The notes: a model not told the origin generated them from the sequence alone. A stretch of DNA of 64,000 nucleotides from an uncultured bacterium (GCA_950022695.1 CATLLN010000001.1:512539-576538); one strand, 5' to 3'; counted from the stretch's first letter, positions 8,072 through 17,252 are shown. Numbers and translations: made by a program.

Positions 8072-9118
8072 TTATTTGATAAGCATGCAATCGCCGTAGC
8101 TGAAAAATCTATATTCATTTTTAATAGCTTCTTTGTATGCATTGAAAATGAAATCTTTGCCGGCAAGTGCGCTTACAAGCATTAAAAGGGTCGATTTTGG
8201 CAGATGGAAATTTGTTATGAGTTTGTCTACGACTTTAAATTCATACGGCGGGTAAATAAAAAGCTCCGAATGGTCATGACATGCTTTGATGCATCCGTAT
8301 TTTTGATATGCTGTTTCAAGTGTACGTACAGTTGTAGTACCCACTGCAATAAGCTTTTTCCCTTGTTCTTTTGCACAATTGATTTTATCTGCAGCTTCTT
8401 GGGTTATTTCAAAAGTCTCAGAGTGCATTTTATGTTCTAAAATGTTTTCACATTTTACGGGTCTAAAAGTACCTAAGCCTACATTTAAAGTTACATAAAC
8501 AATTTCAACTCCTTTTGCTTTTAGTTTTTCAAGGATTTCTTGAGTAAAGTGTAAGCCTGCAGTTGGAGCTGCAACAGAACCTTCATCTTTAGCGTAAACC
8601 GTTTGATAGCGTTCCATATCAAATTGTTTTAATTCGTCTGATTTTAATTTTCTTTCAATATATGGCGGAAGCGGAATATTACCGACTTTATGTAATATTT
8701 CAAATAGATCTCCTTCATGAATTAGTTCAACCAACCATTCGCCATCATCTTCAAGCCGTTTTATCGGGCGAACTTTTAATTCTTCGCTAATAGTTATAAT
8801 ATTATCCGGTTTAACTCTTTTGGAAGGTTTAATAAGGCAAGACCAGTAATTTGTTTTATTTTGAGCTTCCAAAAGAAATACTTCGATTTTTGCACCAGTT
8901 TCTTTCGTCCCGTATAGGCGGGCAGGAAGGACTTTTGTATTATTTAGAACAAGAATAGAATTGCTGTCAATATAGTCTGTTATGTCGAAAAAATGTTTAT
9001 GTTCAAGTGTTTGCTTATTTTTGTCAAGCACGAGCATTTTTGAATTTTCTCTTTTATCAGCAGGTAATTGTGCTATTAAATTTTCTGGTAATACGTAATC
9101 AAATTCTGAAATATTCAT
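8072..9118 (-). CDS. queA: S-adenosylmethionine:tRNA ribosyltransferase-isomerase
   Basis: A 348-residue enzyme that transfers the ribosyl part of SAM to 7-deazaguanine in tRNA, giving epoxyqueuosine. I begin it at 9118 (AAGGAAG then ATG), 10 codons inside the longest frame. Family landmarks: the DYVLPENLIAQLPADKR start (residues 5-21), KVLPARLYG (about 69-77), PLPPYI, the SVAAPTAGLHFT motif (about residues 180-191), GLGTFRPV and the closing NFHLPKSTLLMLVSA. Length is normal. It sits downstream of yidC but behind yidC's own terminator side, so it appears to be its own unit. Confidence 0.97.
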   Translation of the reverse strand: MNISEFDYVLPENLIAQLPADKRENSKMLVLDKNKQTLEHKHFFDITDYIDSNSILVLNNTKVLPARLYGTKETGAKIEVFLLEAQNKTNYWSCLIKPSKRVKPDNIITISEELKVRPIKRLEDDGEWLVELIHEGDLFEILHKVGNIPLPPYIERKLKSDELKQFDMERYQTVYAKDEGSVAAPTAGLHFTQEILEKLKAKGVEIVYVTLNVGLGTFRPVKCENILEHKMHSETFEITQEAADKINCAKEQGKKLIAVGTTTVRTLETAYQKYGCIKACHDHSELFIYPPYEFKVVDKLITNFHLPKSTLLMLVSALAGKDFIFNAYKEAIKNEYRFFSYGDCMLIK

Positions 9119-9136
9119 AAGCTTCCTTTGTAAATA

Positions 9137-9170
9137 AAACAGCTCCAATAGTATGCATTGGAGCTGTTTT
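9137..9170 (-). terminator. terminator of yidC
   Basis: A perfect 13-bp hairpin AAACAGCTCCAAT / ATTGGAGCTGTTT with a 7-base loop and flanking A/T runs. On the minus strand it ends in TTTTATTT, just after the yidC stop, and separates yidC from queA. It can also work on the + strand. Confidence 0.9.
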
Positions 9171-9183
9171 TATATTTGTTTAA

Positions 9184-10263
9184 TTATTTTTCGTTAATTT
9201 TTTTCGCATTTTTTAGTTCATCATCATTAACAGCTTCTTTTTTCTTAGCTTGTTCAGCGTCAATTTGTTTGTTTATGATAATAGTTTGAAGGATTTGGAT
9301 AATGTTACTTGTAATCAAGTACAATAATACACCTGCCGGAATCGGAATAATCACAAATGTTGCGATAATCATAAGCGGCATAAATGTTCCCATTGATTTT
9401 TGCAATGCTTGCTGAGTAGGATCAGCAGAATCGTTTTTATTCATTGCCATCATAATTTTTTGGGAAATTAACATTGTAATTGCAAATAACGCGATTAGCA
9501 ATAAAACATCCCAATGAAGTTTTTTCGCTACAGCAACTGTAGGTACTGTTGCTTTTAATATTCCTCCATCTCTGACAAATGTAATTGTTTCGTTTTCACG
9601 GATATTGCTGTTAGTTACAGTTAAATCAGCTTTTTCAATTTTATCTTGTTGGCTGAATTTTAATTTGATATGGTCAAGACTTACTGCTAAATCTACATCT
9701 TTACCAGGTTCAAGTTCTCCTTGGATTTCAACAGCAGTTGCCGGATCTGCAACTTTTACACCTTTGATTTCTTCCCCCGGAAGATAAACTGTTGCAGTGT
9801 TGCCAAGGATAAATTTATCACCTTTGGCAGCTCCGAGAGCTCCATTTTCAGAGATTCCTGCGGTTGCTCTCATGGTTGTAGCTAAACTTTTAACAAATAA
9901 AAAGTGCTGATCGCCTGCGACTTGAATAAATTGAGGGCTTATTAATGCTGAATATAACAGGATAAATATCGGCATTTGGATTAAAAGTGGCAAGCATCCA
10001 CCCATTGGGTTAAATTTGTGTTCTTTGTAGAACTCCATCATTTTTTGCTGCATAACCTGCGGGTTACTTTGGTATCTGTCTTGAATAGCTTTCATTTTTG
10101 GCTGAAGAGTTTGCATCATCTTCATAGAGCGCTGCTGCTGAACATTTAAATGCCACATTGCTCCTCTAACTATAATTGTTAAAAGAATAATTGCTAACCC
10201 GTAATTACCAACAAAATCAGCTAACAGAGTTAAAAACTTTATTGTTAATGAAATAAAATCCAC
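9184..10263 (-). CDS. yidC: YidC/Oxa1 membrane protein insertase with a periplasmic insertion
   Basis: A 359-residue inner-membrane insertase/chaperone for membrane proteins. Visible parts: TM helix at ~18-38 with the groove arginine Arg34 (IVRGAMW), the cytoplasmic coiled-coil hairpin (~42-83, QQRSMKMMQTLQPKMKAIQ), the second and third membrane segments (GGCLPLLIQMPIFILLYSAL, ~88-107), then TM segments at ~250-270 and ~298-335. The large N-terminal P1 domain of proteobacterial YidC is absent. Instead residues ~133-248 form an extra beta-rich periplasmic domain between TM segments, as I recall from cyanobacterial YidC. It lies 70 bases after tRNA-Pro but behind that tRNA's terminator. Confidence 0.95.
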   Translation of the reverse strand: MDFISLTIKFLTLLADFVGNYGLAIILLTIIVRGAMWHLNVQQQRSMKMMQTLQPKMKAIQDRYQSNPQVMQQKMMEFYKEHKFNPMGGCLPLLIQMPIFILLYSALISPQFIQVAGDQHFLFVKSLATTMRATAGISENGALGAAKGDKFILGNTATVYLPGEEIKGVKVADPATAVEIQGELEPGKDVDLAVSLDHIKLKFSQQDKIEKADLTVTNSNIRENETITFVRDGGILKATVPTVAVAKKLHWDVLLLIALFAITMLISQKIMMAMNKNDSADPTQQALQKSMGTFMPLMIIATFVIIPIPAGVLLYLITSNIIQILQTIIINKQIDAEQAKKKEAVNDDELKNAKKINEK

Positions 10264-10294
10264 TTTTCTTATCCCTCATCTTTGTCTATTTACT

Positions 10295-10325
10295 AAAAAA
10301 GACCGTTTTTAAGAAACGGCCTTTT
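10295..10325 (-). terminator. terminator after tRNA-Pro
   Basis: On the minus strand GGCCGTTT / AAACGGTC with a five-base loop is followed by TTTTTT, six bases after the tRNA 3' CCA. Confidence 0.85.
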
Positions 10326-10330
10326 GAAAA

Positions 10331-10407
10331 TGGTCGGGATGACACGATTTGAACGTGCGGCCCCCTCGTCCCAAGCGAGGTGCGCTACCAAGCTGCGCCA
10401 CATCCCG
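10331..10407 (-). tRNA. tRNA-Pro (UGG)
   Basis: A 77-nt cloverleaf on the minus strand. The acceptor CGGGATG pairs with CATCCCG, the discriminator is A and CCA is encoded. The anticodon stem is CCTCG/CGAGG around the loop CTTGGGA, anticodon TGG. The T-arm carries GTTCAAATC. It reads the four Pro codons with a modified U34. Confidence 0.96.
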
Positions 10408-10533
10408 GTGTAACCACATTTATGATTCTAAGCCAAACATTTTTTTCTGTCAAGAACTTTTTTTGCTTTATTTTATAATTTACAAATTTAATAATCTGTC
10501 TTTTGGCTTTTTGTGTGGTACAATTATTATACT

Positions 10534-11202
10534 ATGGTTAGGCTTATAAACAGAAATAACATGAAGCAAGTTTCGGATCTTGCATATAAAATAATGAAAG
10601 TGCAGGAATTCTTCACTTATATTAGGGAATATAATAATCCTAAAATTACTCCGTGTATTTATGCTATGTGGCATGAAAACCAGTTTTGTGTACATGGACT
10701 TCCAGATAGAGAAAATGTTAATATATTAATTAGTAATTCTTTAGATGGTGAAATTATTGCAAAAGTTTGTGAAAAATGGGGATTTCAGCTATGCCGCGGT
10801 TCATCTAATCGTAAAGGTTCTGTTTCCGGAACTTTAAAAATGATTTCAAAGTTGAAAAATGGAGAAAACATTGCAATTATGGTTGATGGACCTAGAGGCC
10901 CGGCACATAAAGTTAAATCTGGTGCGATAGTTCTTGCGCGTGAAGCTAATGTTCCAATTGTACCGGTACATTGGTATTCAACAGATTTCACATTTGTAAG
11001 ATTTCCGTCATGGGATAAAATGACTTCTCCTATCGGTCCTTGCAGGCTTTTAAATATATATGGTGAGCCTATTTATACTGATGGCAAAACCGATGAGCAG
11101 GTTGCAGAAGAGATTAGGAATTCATTGCTTGCACTTGAAAAATCTGCACCGGAAAAATATAAGCAAGCGAGAAAGCTTAAATTATGGAACAAAAGAAAAT
11201 AA
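10534..11202 (+). CDS. lysophospholipid acyltransferase family protein (DUF374)
   Basis: About 222 residues of the DUF374 branch of the lysophospholipid/lipid A acyltransferase superfamily. Motifs: MWHENQF (H-x-x-x-x block variant, near residue 43), the GSSNRKGS block (~90), VDGPRGPAH (~118) and the SGAIVLAREANVPIVPVH segment (~133-150). It would acylate a lipid or LPS precursor at the inner membrane; exact substrate unknown. I take the ATG at 10534, 9 bases after a TACAAT box (leaderless); an ATG at 10561 is possible. It overlaps the nitrilase gene by 19 bases, heading a probable operon through 13345. Confidence 0.85.
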   Translation: MVRLINRNNMKQVSDLAYKIMKVQEFFTYIREYNNPKITPCIYAMWHENQFCVHGLPDRENVNILISNSLDGEIIAKVCEKWGFQLCRGSSNRKGSVSGTLKMISKLKNGENIAIMVDGPRGPAHKVKSGAIVLAREANVPIVPVHWYSTDFTFVRFPSWDKMTSPIGPCRLLNIYGEPIYTDGKTDEQVAEEIRNSLLALEKSAPEKYKQARKLKLWNKRK

Positions 11203-12008
11203 AAATTTCAATGCTTCAAATGTCATCTGTGATAGGTGATATTGAGGCAAATATCCAAAAAGTTAAATCTATAGTTGAAAAAGAGCTTCCGTCAGGTACG
11301 GATGTTTTAATTTTACCTGAGGTTTGGACTGTTGGTTGGTCTTGTTCTAATTTTATAAAAACGGCTCAGAATTTACTGGATGGTGATGTTTCAAAATTCT
11401 TATCTGAACTTGCTAAAAAGTATTCGATAAATATTATCGGGGGCAGTTATATAACAGAATTAAACGGGAAATATTATAATACCTGTCCTGTTTTTGACAG
11501 ATGCGGAAGGCTTTTGGCATCATACTCTAAAAATCATCTGTATTCGTATTACGGCTGTGACGAGGGGAAATATATTACATCGGGAGATTCGCCAGTTATG
11601 GTAAATTTTGACGGAATAAATTTTGGTTTAACAGTTTGTTATGATATAAGATTTCCTGAAATCTATAGGGCATATGCAAAATCAGGTGCTGATGTTTTGG
11701 TTAATTGTGCGGCATGGGGTTCTAAAAAGCCTATACCTTGGGAGATGATGACAAAGTCACGTGCAATTGAAAATCAGTGCTATATGATTGCTTTAACCCA
11801 GTCAGGATATATAGAAAACGAAGAATATAATCTTGGCGAATCCCGTATAATAGATTATAAAGGAGAAGAACTTGCGTCTATTATGAATGGGGAAGGAATT
11901 GTATCTGCGGAGCTCAAAATGGATGAGATGTATGAATTCCGAACAAAAAATCCGGTATTAAATGATATAAAAAATAATTATGAGGTAAAAGTATTATGCG
12001 AAAAATAA
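11184..12008 (+). CDS. nitrilase-superfamily C-N hydrolase (omega-amidase-like)
   Basis: A 274-residue cytoplasmic amidohydrolase. The catalytic triad is plainly visible: Glu46 (LILPEVW), Lys116 (SKNHLY) and Cys152 (TVCYDIRFPE). The C-Y-D-I-R-F-P-E block and the length fit the omega-amidase/Nit2-like branch, which hydrolyses alpha-ketoglutaramate and similar amides; a different small amide is possible. It overlaps both neighbours (19 bases with the acyltransferase, 13 with the PBP4 gene), so all three are translated from one transcript with translational coupling. Confidence 0.93.
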   Translation: MEQKKIKISMLQMSSVIGDIEANIQKVKSIVEKELPSGTDVLILPEVWTVGWSCSNFIKTAQNLLDGDVSKFLSELAKKYSINIIGGSYITELNGKYYNTCPVFDRCGRLLASYSKNHLYSYYGCDEGKYITSGDSPVMVNFDGINFGLTVCYDIRFPEIYRAYAKSGADVLVNCAAWGSKKPIPWEMMTKSRAIENQCYMIALTQSGYIENEEYNLGESRIIDYKGEELASIMNGEGIVSAELKMDEMYEFRTKNPVLNDIKNNYEVKVLCEK

Positions 12009-13345
12009 TCGGTTTGTTTTTAAGTTTTATTTTTACAATGTCAACGGTAAGCGCTGAATCCTTAACCAAGACAATAAAATCTTTAGGTATAAATAACAGT
12101 GCAATTTCTGTTTCTGTGAAAGATACCGCATCAAAAAATTCTGTATTTTCACTTAATGAAAGAGTGCCAAGACAGCCTGCTTCAACTCTAAAGCTTGTGA
12201 CTTCTTCTGCGGCTGTTGATATGCTTGGCGCGGATTATACTTTTAAAACTTCGTTATATAAAAGTACCAATAATGATTTATATCTAAAACTTTCTGGTGA
12301 TCCGCTTCTTACAACATCAGATTTGGAAAAGCTTATTGAAACAGCAAAAAGTAAAAACATTGCGCCAAAAACTTTCTATGTTGATGAAAGTATATTCGAT
12401 AATGTTGAATGGGGTGAAGGATGGCAGTGGGATGATGATATGAATCCTTTAATGCCAAAATTCAGTGCGTACAACATAAATAAAAACCTTATAAAAATTG
12501 ATGTCACTCCGACAGGTAATAATGTTGCAGCAAAACTTACAGTCAAACCATTTTACCCTTTGACTTTTATGAATCTTGTTGTTACTGATTTAACAGTACC
12601 TACAAATATTAAAGTCGAAAAAAATACAACAATTGCTGCAAATATGCTTAATGTATCAGGAAGTGTCTCAAAAATTTCATCTGTAATGCTTCCTGTAACA
12701 AGTCCTAAAATGAATTTTGTATTGCGTCTTGAAGAAGCCATAAGAAGTAAGAAATTTGAGTACTTTGCACAGGTTAAAAATGCGAAACTCCCGGGAAATA
12801 ATGTTTATCACGTTGATACAATAGAACACGATTTTGGAACAGTTCTTGCACCAATCTTGAAAAATAGCAACAATTTGGCGGCAGAAAGCTTGTTTAAATA
12901 CGCAGGTGCTGTCTGGAACTCTTCACAAGGCAGTCTTTCAAATTCTCTTGCAATGCTTGATGAGTATTTGAAAAAAGTGAACTTGAATTCTGATGATATA
13001 AAAATAGTAGATGGCAGCGGTGTTTCAAAAAATAACCTTATGACATCTGATTTTATGACAGATTTTCTTGTTTATAAAGCTTCAAATGAAGATTTTGAAG
13101 GCTTTAAACAATATCTTCCAAAACCAGGTGAAGGAACTTTGAAAAACAGAATGCTTTATTTTAAAGATAGTTTAAGGGCAAAAACCGGTACATTATCTGA
13201 TACTAGTGCTATTGCCGGATATATAACTACAAGAAGAGGAAAAGTTTACGCATTTGATATTATGATTAATGATGCAAAAACATCTCCTGCAGATAAGAAA
13301 AATATAGAAGAACAAATTCTTCGCAATGTTTATTTGAATTACTAA
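11996..13345 (+). CDS. dacB: D-alanyl-D-alanine carboxypeptidase/endopeptidase (PBP4 family)
   Basis: A 449-residue penicillin-binding protein of the peptidase S13 family with a signal peptide (residues 1-20, cleavage after VSA). The active-site motifs are S63-T-L-K66 (PASTLK), the SxN motif in DGSGVSKNN (about residues 342-350) and KTG in RAKTGTLSD (about residues 400-408). The long insertion between the first two motifs is typical of PBP4. It trims or cleaves peptidoglycan peptides in the periplasm. Start overlaps the nitrilase gene by 13 bases. The glycosyltransferase gene follows after 18 bases. Confidence 0.95.
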   Translation: MRKIIGLFLSFIFTMSTVSAESLTKTIKSLGINNSAISVSVKDTASKNSVFSLNERVPRQPASTLKLVTSSAAVDMLGADYTFKTSLYKSTNNDLYLKLSGDPLLTTSDLEKLIETAKSKNIAPKTFYVDESIFDNVEWGEGWQWDDDMNPLMPKFSAYNINKNLIKIDVTPTGNNVAAKLTVKPFYPLTFMNLVVTDLTVPTNIKVEKNTTIAANMLNVSGSVSKISSVMLPVTSPKMNFVLRLEEAIRSKKFEYFAQVKNAKLPGNNVYHVDTIEHDFGTVLAPILKNSNNLAAESLFKYAGAVWNSSQGSLSNSLAMLDEYLKKVNLNSDDIKIVDGSGVSKNNLMTSDFMTDFLVYKASNEDFEGFKQYLPKPGEGTLKNRMLYFKDSLRAKTGTLSDTSAIAGYITTRRGKVYAFDIMINDAKTSPADKKNIEEQILRNVYLNY

Positions 13346-13363
13346 ATATAAGGAATAAAAATT

Positions 13364-14245
13364 ATGTATGAACCTGATGTGACCATAATTACACCAACTT
13401 CAAATATCGTAGAAAACGGGCAAGCAGATGATTTTACCTTGCTAATAAATTTGCTTGATAAACAAACTTATCCTCAAGTTGAACATATTATTATTGATAA
13501 TGCTTCATCTGACGGGACTGAAGTTTTATTAAAAGAATATAAAAATTCAGGTTTTATTTCATTTTTTTCAGAACCTGACAGAGGTAAATTTGATGCGATG
13601 AATAAGGGCTTACTTAGAGCTAAAGGTAAGTATGTTGCCTTCTTAAGTTGTGATGATTTTTATCAAGATATAACCGCAATTTCAAATATAGTTGATGTAA
13701 TGGAAGAAAATGATGCTGATTTTTGTTACTTCCCGGCTTATTGCTGTCCGCCTGACGGGTATGTTTTTGAATTTACTCCGGCGATATTAAATACTTTTCA
13801 GGTTTCACCTTGTGCAAGACAGGCGTTATTTTTCAAAAAATCAGTATTAAGTGAACTTAGAGGTTTTGATGAAAAATTTAAGCTTCTTGCGGATTATGAT
13901 TTAATCATAAGACTTGTTATGGGTGGTTATAACGGAATTTTATATGATAAAAATGTTGTAACATATAAGCTTGGTACACAGGTTTCTAAGTATTCATCAC
14001 AGGTTGAAGCGGAATGTAATCATATTTTTTATAAAAATTACAAACCACTGTATCCTTTAACAAATGAACAGCTTGACAGAATGGTGAGTCTTTCTGAAAT
14101 ACCAAGACCACTACTTGATAAGCTTGCAAGTATATTTCCTGATGAATATAGAGATATGTTTTTTGAACGTTATGAGCAAATGTATAATATGCGTGTTGAA
14201 AATGCACGTGCGTTAAGAGAGCAGGAAAGACGAAACAGATACTAA
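13364..14245 (+). CDS. family 2 glycosyltransferase
   Basis: A 293-residue GT-A enzyme. The N-terminal VTIITPTSN strand, the IIDNASSDGT motif (about residues 44-53), SEPDRGKFDAMNKG (about 70-83) and the metal-binding S-C-D-D (about 98-101, the DxD equivalent) fit the WcaA-like GT2 enzymes that add sugars to surface polysaccharides. The C-terminal part has a LADYDLIIRLVMGG acceptor-side motif. There is no membrane segment. A TAAGGAATAAAAATT spacer links it to dacB, so it belongs to the envelope operon, though the sugar and acceptor are unknown. Confidence 0.92.
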   Translation: MYEPDVTIITPTSNIVENGQADDFTLLINLLDKQTYPQVEHIIIDNASSDGTEVLLKEYKNSGFISFFSEPDRGKFDAMNKGLLRAKGKYVAFLSCDDFYQDITAISNIVDVMEENDADFCYFPAYCCPPDGYVFEFTPAILNTFQVSPCARQALFFKKSVLSELRGFDEKFKLLADYDLIIRLVMGGYNGILYDKNVVTYKLGTQVSKYSSQVEAECNHIFYKNYKPLYPLTNEQLDRMVSLSEIPRPLLDKLASIFPDEYRDMFFERYEQMYNMRVENARALREQERRNRY

Positions 14246-14322
14246 TGTAAAGTATTTGCAAAATATCTTTTCAAGTTTATAATTAAGATAAGAATAGTTA
14301 AATATAAGAAGGTTAGGGAAAT

Positions 14323-15324
14323 ATGAGTGAACAAAAAATTGCAGTATTAGGTTGCGGATTATGGGGAAGAAATATTGTCCGTAATTTTTATAATCTGAAT
14401 GCTTTAGGCATGGTTTGTGATTTGGATGATGAAAATCTGGCAAAAGTTAAAGAACAATATCCAGATGTGAAAACTACAAAAGATTTTAATGATATTTTAA
14501 ATAGTGATGAGATAACAGGGGTTGTTGTAGTAACACCGAGCCATACTCACTATAAGTTTGTAAAAGCAATGCTTGAGGCTGGTAAACACGTATATGTTGA
14601 AAAACCTATTTCAACTGTAGCGCAGGAAGCAAGAGATTTGACAGATTTAGCAGATAGCAAAGGACTTGTTCTGATGGTTGGTCACTTATTGCTGTACCAT
14701 CCTGCAGTAAACCGTTTAAAAATGCTTGTTGAAGAAGGTGTATTAGGTGATATTGTTTACGCACAAAGCGACAGATTAAATATCAATTACTTCAAAAATG
14801 ACAGAAGTGTAATGTGGGATTTAGCGCCTCATGATGTTTCTATGATTAGTTATGTTCTTGGTAAAAATCCAAAACGTGTAATTTCTGCAATCGGAGCTTC
14901 TTCTGATAATAACGATATTATGGATATTACGCATATCGGGATTCAGATGGAAGGCGGAGCAATTGCTCATATTTCAGATAGTTGGATTACACCTAGAAAA
15001 CACGTTCAGTTGCTTGTCAGAGGTACCAAAGCTACTGCTATTCTGGATGATACTGTGGCAGAACATAAATTGACAATTTACGATAACTTTAAAGCCGGAA
15101 CTATTGAAAATGTTCAGCTTGATTATCTTGAAATTGAACCTTTAAAACTTGAATGCCAGCACTTTATCAGCTGTTGTGAATCCGGTAAAAAAGCTCGTTC
15201 AGACGGTGAAAACGGATTTATTGTTGTTAGTATTTTAGAAGAAGCTGAAAAAATTATGCTTGGTGATAGAGCTAAAAATCTTGATAACTTTGATTGGGCA
15301 CTTTCAAGATCAAAAAAATTATAA
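14323..15324 (+). CDS. Gfo/Idh/MocA-family NAD(P)-dependent sugar oxidoreductase
   Basis: A 333-residue dehydrogenase. The Rossmann motif GCGLWGRN (residues 10-17) binds NAD(P), and the family EKP motif is present in VYVEKPIST (about residues 91-99). The C-terminal alpha/beta domain includes the H-D-V-S-M segment (WDLAPHDVSM) that usually lies in the active site. Such enzymes oxidise or dehydrate nucleotide-activated or free sugars; placed next to a glycosyltransferase, a surface-sugar role is likely (inference). TAGGGAAAT precedes the ATG. The next gene follows after 24 bases. Confidence 0.92.
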   Translation: MSEQKIAVLGCGLWGRNIVRNFYNLNALGMVCDLDDENLAKVKEQYPDVKTTKDFNDILNSDEITGVVVVTPSHTHYKFVKAMLEAGKHVYVEKPISTVAQEARDLTDLADSKGLVLMVGHLLLYHPAVNRLKMLVEEGVLGDIVYAQSDRLNINYFKNDRSVMWDLAPHDVSMISYVLGKNPKRVISAIGASSDNNDIMDITHIGIQMEGGAIAHISDSWITPRKHVQLLVRGTKATAILDDTVAEHKLTIYDNFKAGTIENVQLDYLEIEPLKLECQHFISCCESGKKARSDGENGFIVVSILEEAEKIMLGDRAKNLDNFDWALSRSKKL

Positions 15325-15348
15325 TTAGTAAAAGAGGAATTTTTTAAA

Positions 15349-15969
15349 ATGGATATTAAAAATAACACAGCAAATATTGTATCAATAAGCAGAATCTTTA
15401 TTGCTTTTATAGCAATCGGGTTATTATTTATACATACTACATCCGCTTATGTTTGGTCTGTAGTTTTGACAATCATAGCTTTTGCAATGGACGGGGTTGA
15501 CGGTTATATTGCGAGAAAATATAATCAAGCATCAGAACTTGGTTCTGTACTTGATATTATGGGCGACAGAATTGTTGAAGTCTCATATTGGATTGCATTT
15601 GCGGTATTGGGTTGGTTGAATATTTTATTCCCGATAGTATGTGTAACAAGAGCATTTACTACAGACAGTATCCGAAGTGTTGCGTTGTCAAAAGGTATGA
15701 CGGCATTTGGTGATAAATCTATGCAATCTACAGCGTGGGGTAAATTTATTTGCGGTTCAAAATTTATGAGAATAAGTTATGCAGTAGCTAAAGTTGCGGC
15801 TTTTATTCTTTTGATAGTAGCGTATATTCCGAATATGAATCCTAACAGCTGCGGAATTATACGTTTAATTGCAGAAATATTGGCATGGATTGCAATTATT
15901 TTCTGTGTAGTAAGAGCGATTCCTGTTGTAGCAGAAAGCGGAAAGTTGTTTGACAATGGGAAAGCTTAA
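15349..15969 (+). CDS. CDP-alcohol phosphatidyltransferase family protein
   Basis: A 206-residue integral membrane enzyme with the full signature D-G-x2-A-R-x8-G-x3-D-x3-D: Asp48, Asp51, Ala55-Arg56, Gly65, Asp69 and Asp73. About five to six membrane segments follow. It moves a phosphatidyl or similar group from CDP-diacylglycerol to an alcohol, as PgsA (glycerol phosphate) or inositol-phosphate synthases do; the acceptor is not evident. AGAGGAAT precedes the ATG. The trmL start lies inside its last codons (overlap 14 bases). Confidence 0.93.
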   Translation: MDIKNNTANIVSISRIFIAFIAIGLLFIHTTSAYVWSVVLTIIAFAMDGVDGYIARKYNQASELGSVLDIMGDRIVEVSYWIAFAVLGWLNILFPIVCVTRAFTTDSIRSVALSKGMTAFGDKSMQSTAWGKFICGSKFMRISYAVAKVAAFILLIVAYIPNMNPNSCGIIRLIAEILAWIAIIFCVVRAIPVVAESGKLFDNGKA

Positions 15970-16405
15970 TATTGTACTGTATGAACCTGAAATCCCGCAA
16001 AATACCGGAAATATTGCAAGACTTTGTGCATGTTGCGGTGCAAGTTTGTATTTAGTAGGGAAGCTTGGTTTTTCACTGTCAAGTAAATATACAAAGCGTG
16101 CAGGGCTTGATTACTGGGAAAGTGTGGATTTACATAAAGTTGACACAATGGAACAGTTGTACGATGAATTTCCTGACGGTACGTTTTATTATCTGACAAC
16201 AAAGACTGATAAATTGTATACAGATATTGATTTTAAAGATGGAGATTTTATTGTATTCGGACCGGAAACAAGAGGTTTACCTGATAAATACGTTAAAGAT
16301 TCTCATGCCAGGACGATTCCAATGAATGAAGGGCAAAGAAGTCTTAATCTATCAAATTCTGTAGCAATTGTAGCTTATGAGGCAATAAGGCAGAATGGAT
16401 TATAA
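15956..16405 (+). CDS. trmL: tRNA (cytidine/uridine-34 2'-O)-methyltransferase
   Basis: A 149-residue minimal SPOUT methyltransferase with the TrmL pattern: LYEPEIPQNTGNIARLC at the N-terminus, FGPETRGLP (about residues 100-108) and the knot motif IPMNEGQRSLNLSNSVAIVAYE. It methylates the wobble ribose of tRNA-Leu isoacceptors using SAM. I start it at the ATG at 15956 (MGKLNIVLYEP) instead of a TTG two codons earlier. The gene overlaps the CDP-alcohol transferase gene by 14 bases and nnrD by 11, so it is embedded in the operon. Confidence 0.95.
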   Translation: MGKLNIVLYEPEIPQNTGNIARLCACCGASLYLVGKLGFSLSSKYTKRAGLDYWESVDLHKVDTMEQLYDEFPDGTFYYLTTKTDKLYTDIDFKDGDFIVFGPETRGLPDKYVKDSHARTIPMNEGQRSLNLSNSVAIVAYEAIRQNGL

Positions 16406-17216
16406 GCTTCCAAAGCGTATTGAAAATTCTAATAAGGGAACTTATGGTAAAGTTTTAAATATAGCAGGTTCTGATTATATGCCTGGAGCGGCTTATTTAT
16501 CAAGTGTTTCTACGCTTAAAGTCGGTTGTGGGTATTGTTTTTTAGCTTCAACTGAGCGTGTAATTGATTCAGTTGCTGCACAAACATCTAATTTAGTATT
16601 TTTATCTAGGAAAGATATTTTAAAGCATCTTTCTGAGTGTAATGTTGTTGAAATTGGCTGTGGTTTGTCACAAGATTCAGATGCGATAGATATATTTCAA
16701 ACAGTAATTGAAAGTTTACAAAAACATTTGCCTCTAATAATTGATGCTGACGGGTTAAATATTTTATCAAAAATGCCGGAGTTTTTTACATCTAAAAAGC
16801 TTATAAATGTTATATTTACCCCTCATCCGAAAGAAGCATCAAGACTTTTGGACTGTGCATTAGATGAGGTTTTAAATGATACGGAAAAAGCCGCAGAAAA
16901 GATTTCTAAGATTTATAACGCTATAACCGTTTTAAAGACTCATAAGACAGTAGTTATTTCGCCAGATGGAAGAAAGTATATAAATACAACAGGTAATAAT
17001 TCTATGGCAAAAGCAGGTTCAGGTGATGTTTTAACAGGCATGATCGCAGGACTTGCCGCTCAGGGTATGAATTTATATGAAGCATCAGCTCTTGGAGTTT
17101 ATTTACACGGACTTTGCGGTGATATTGCGGCAGAAAATTTAACTGCTTATTCAGTTATGGCACAAGATTTAATTAATTTTATACCGGAAGCAATAAAAAA
17201 AATCCGATTTATTTAA
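16395..17216 (+). CDS. nnrD: ADP/ATP-dependent NAD(P)H-hydrate dehydratase
   Basis: A 273-residue ribokinase-like enzyme that repairs hydrated NAD(P)H. Landmarks: KGTYGKVLNIAGSDYMPGA (about residues 13-31), DADGLN (about 118), TPHPKEASRL (about 140) and the C-terminal anion-hole motif KAGSGDVLTGMIAGL (about 212-226). In many bacteria it is fused to the NnrE epimerase; here only the dehydratase domain is present, and no epimerase lies next to it. Overlaps trmL by 11 bases. It ends the operon, immediately followed by a terminator. Confidence 0.95.
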   Translation: MDYKLPKRIENSNKGTYGKVLNIAGSDYMPGAAYLSSVSTLKVGCGYCFLASTERVIDSVAAQTSNLVFLSRKDILKHLSECNVVEIGCGLSQDSDAIDIFQTVIESLQKHLPLIIDADGLNILSKMPEFFTSKKLINVIFTPHPKEASRLLDCALDEVLNDTEKAAEKISKIYNAITVLKTHKTVVISPDGRKYINTTGNNSMAKAGSGDVLTGMIAGLAAQGMNLYEASALGVYLHGLCGDIAAENLTAYSVMAQDLINFIPEAIKKIRFI

Positions 17217-17232
17217 TTAAATCGGATTTTTT
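17195..17232 (+). terminator. bidirectional terminator between nnrD and the SAM decarboxylase gene
   Basis: The stem AAATCCGATTTA / TAAATCGGATTT with a short loop has A's on the left and T's on the right, and overlaps the nnrD stop codon. It serves both convergent genes. Confidence 0.9.
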
Positions 17233-17252
17233 AGTATTTATTAAACTTATTA

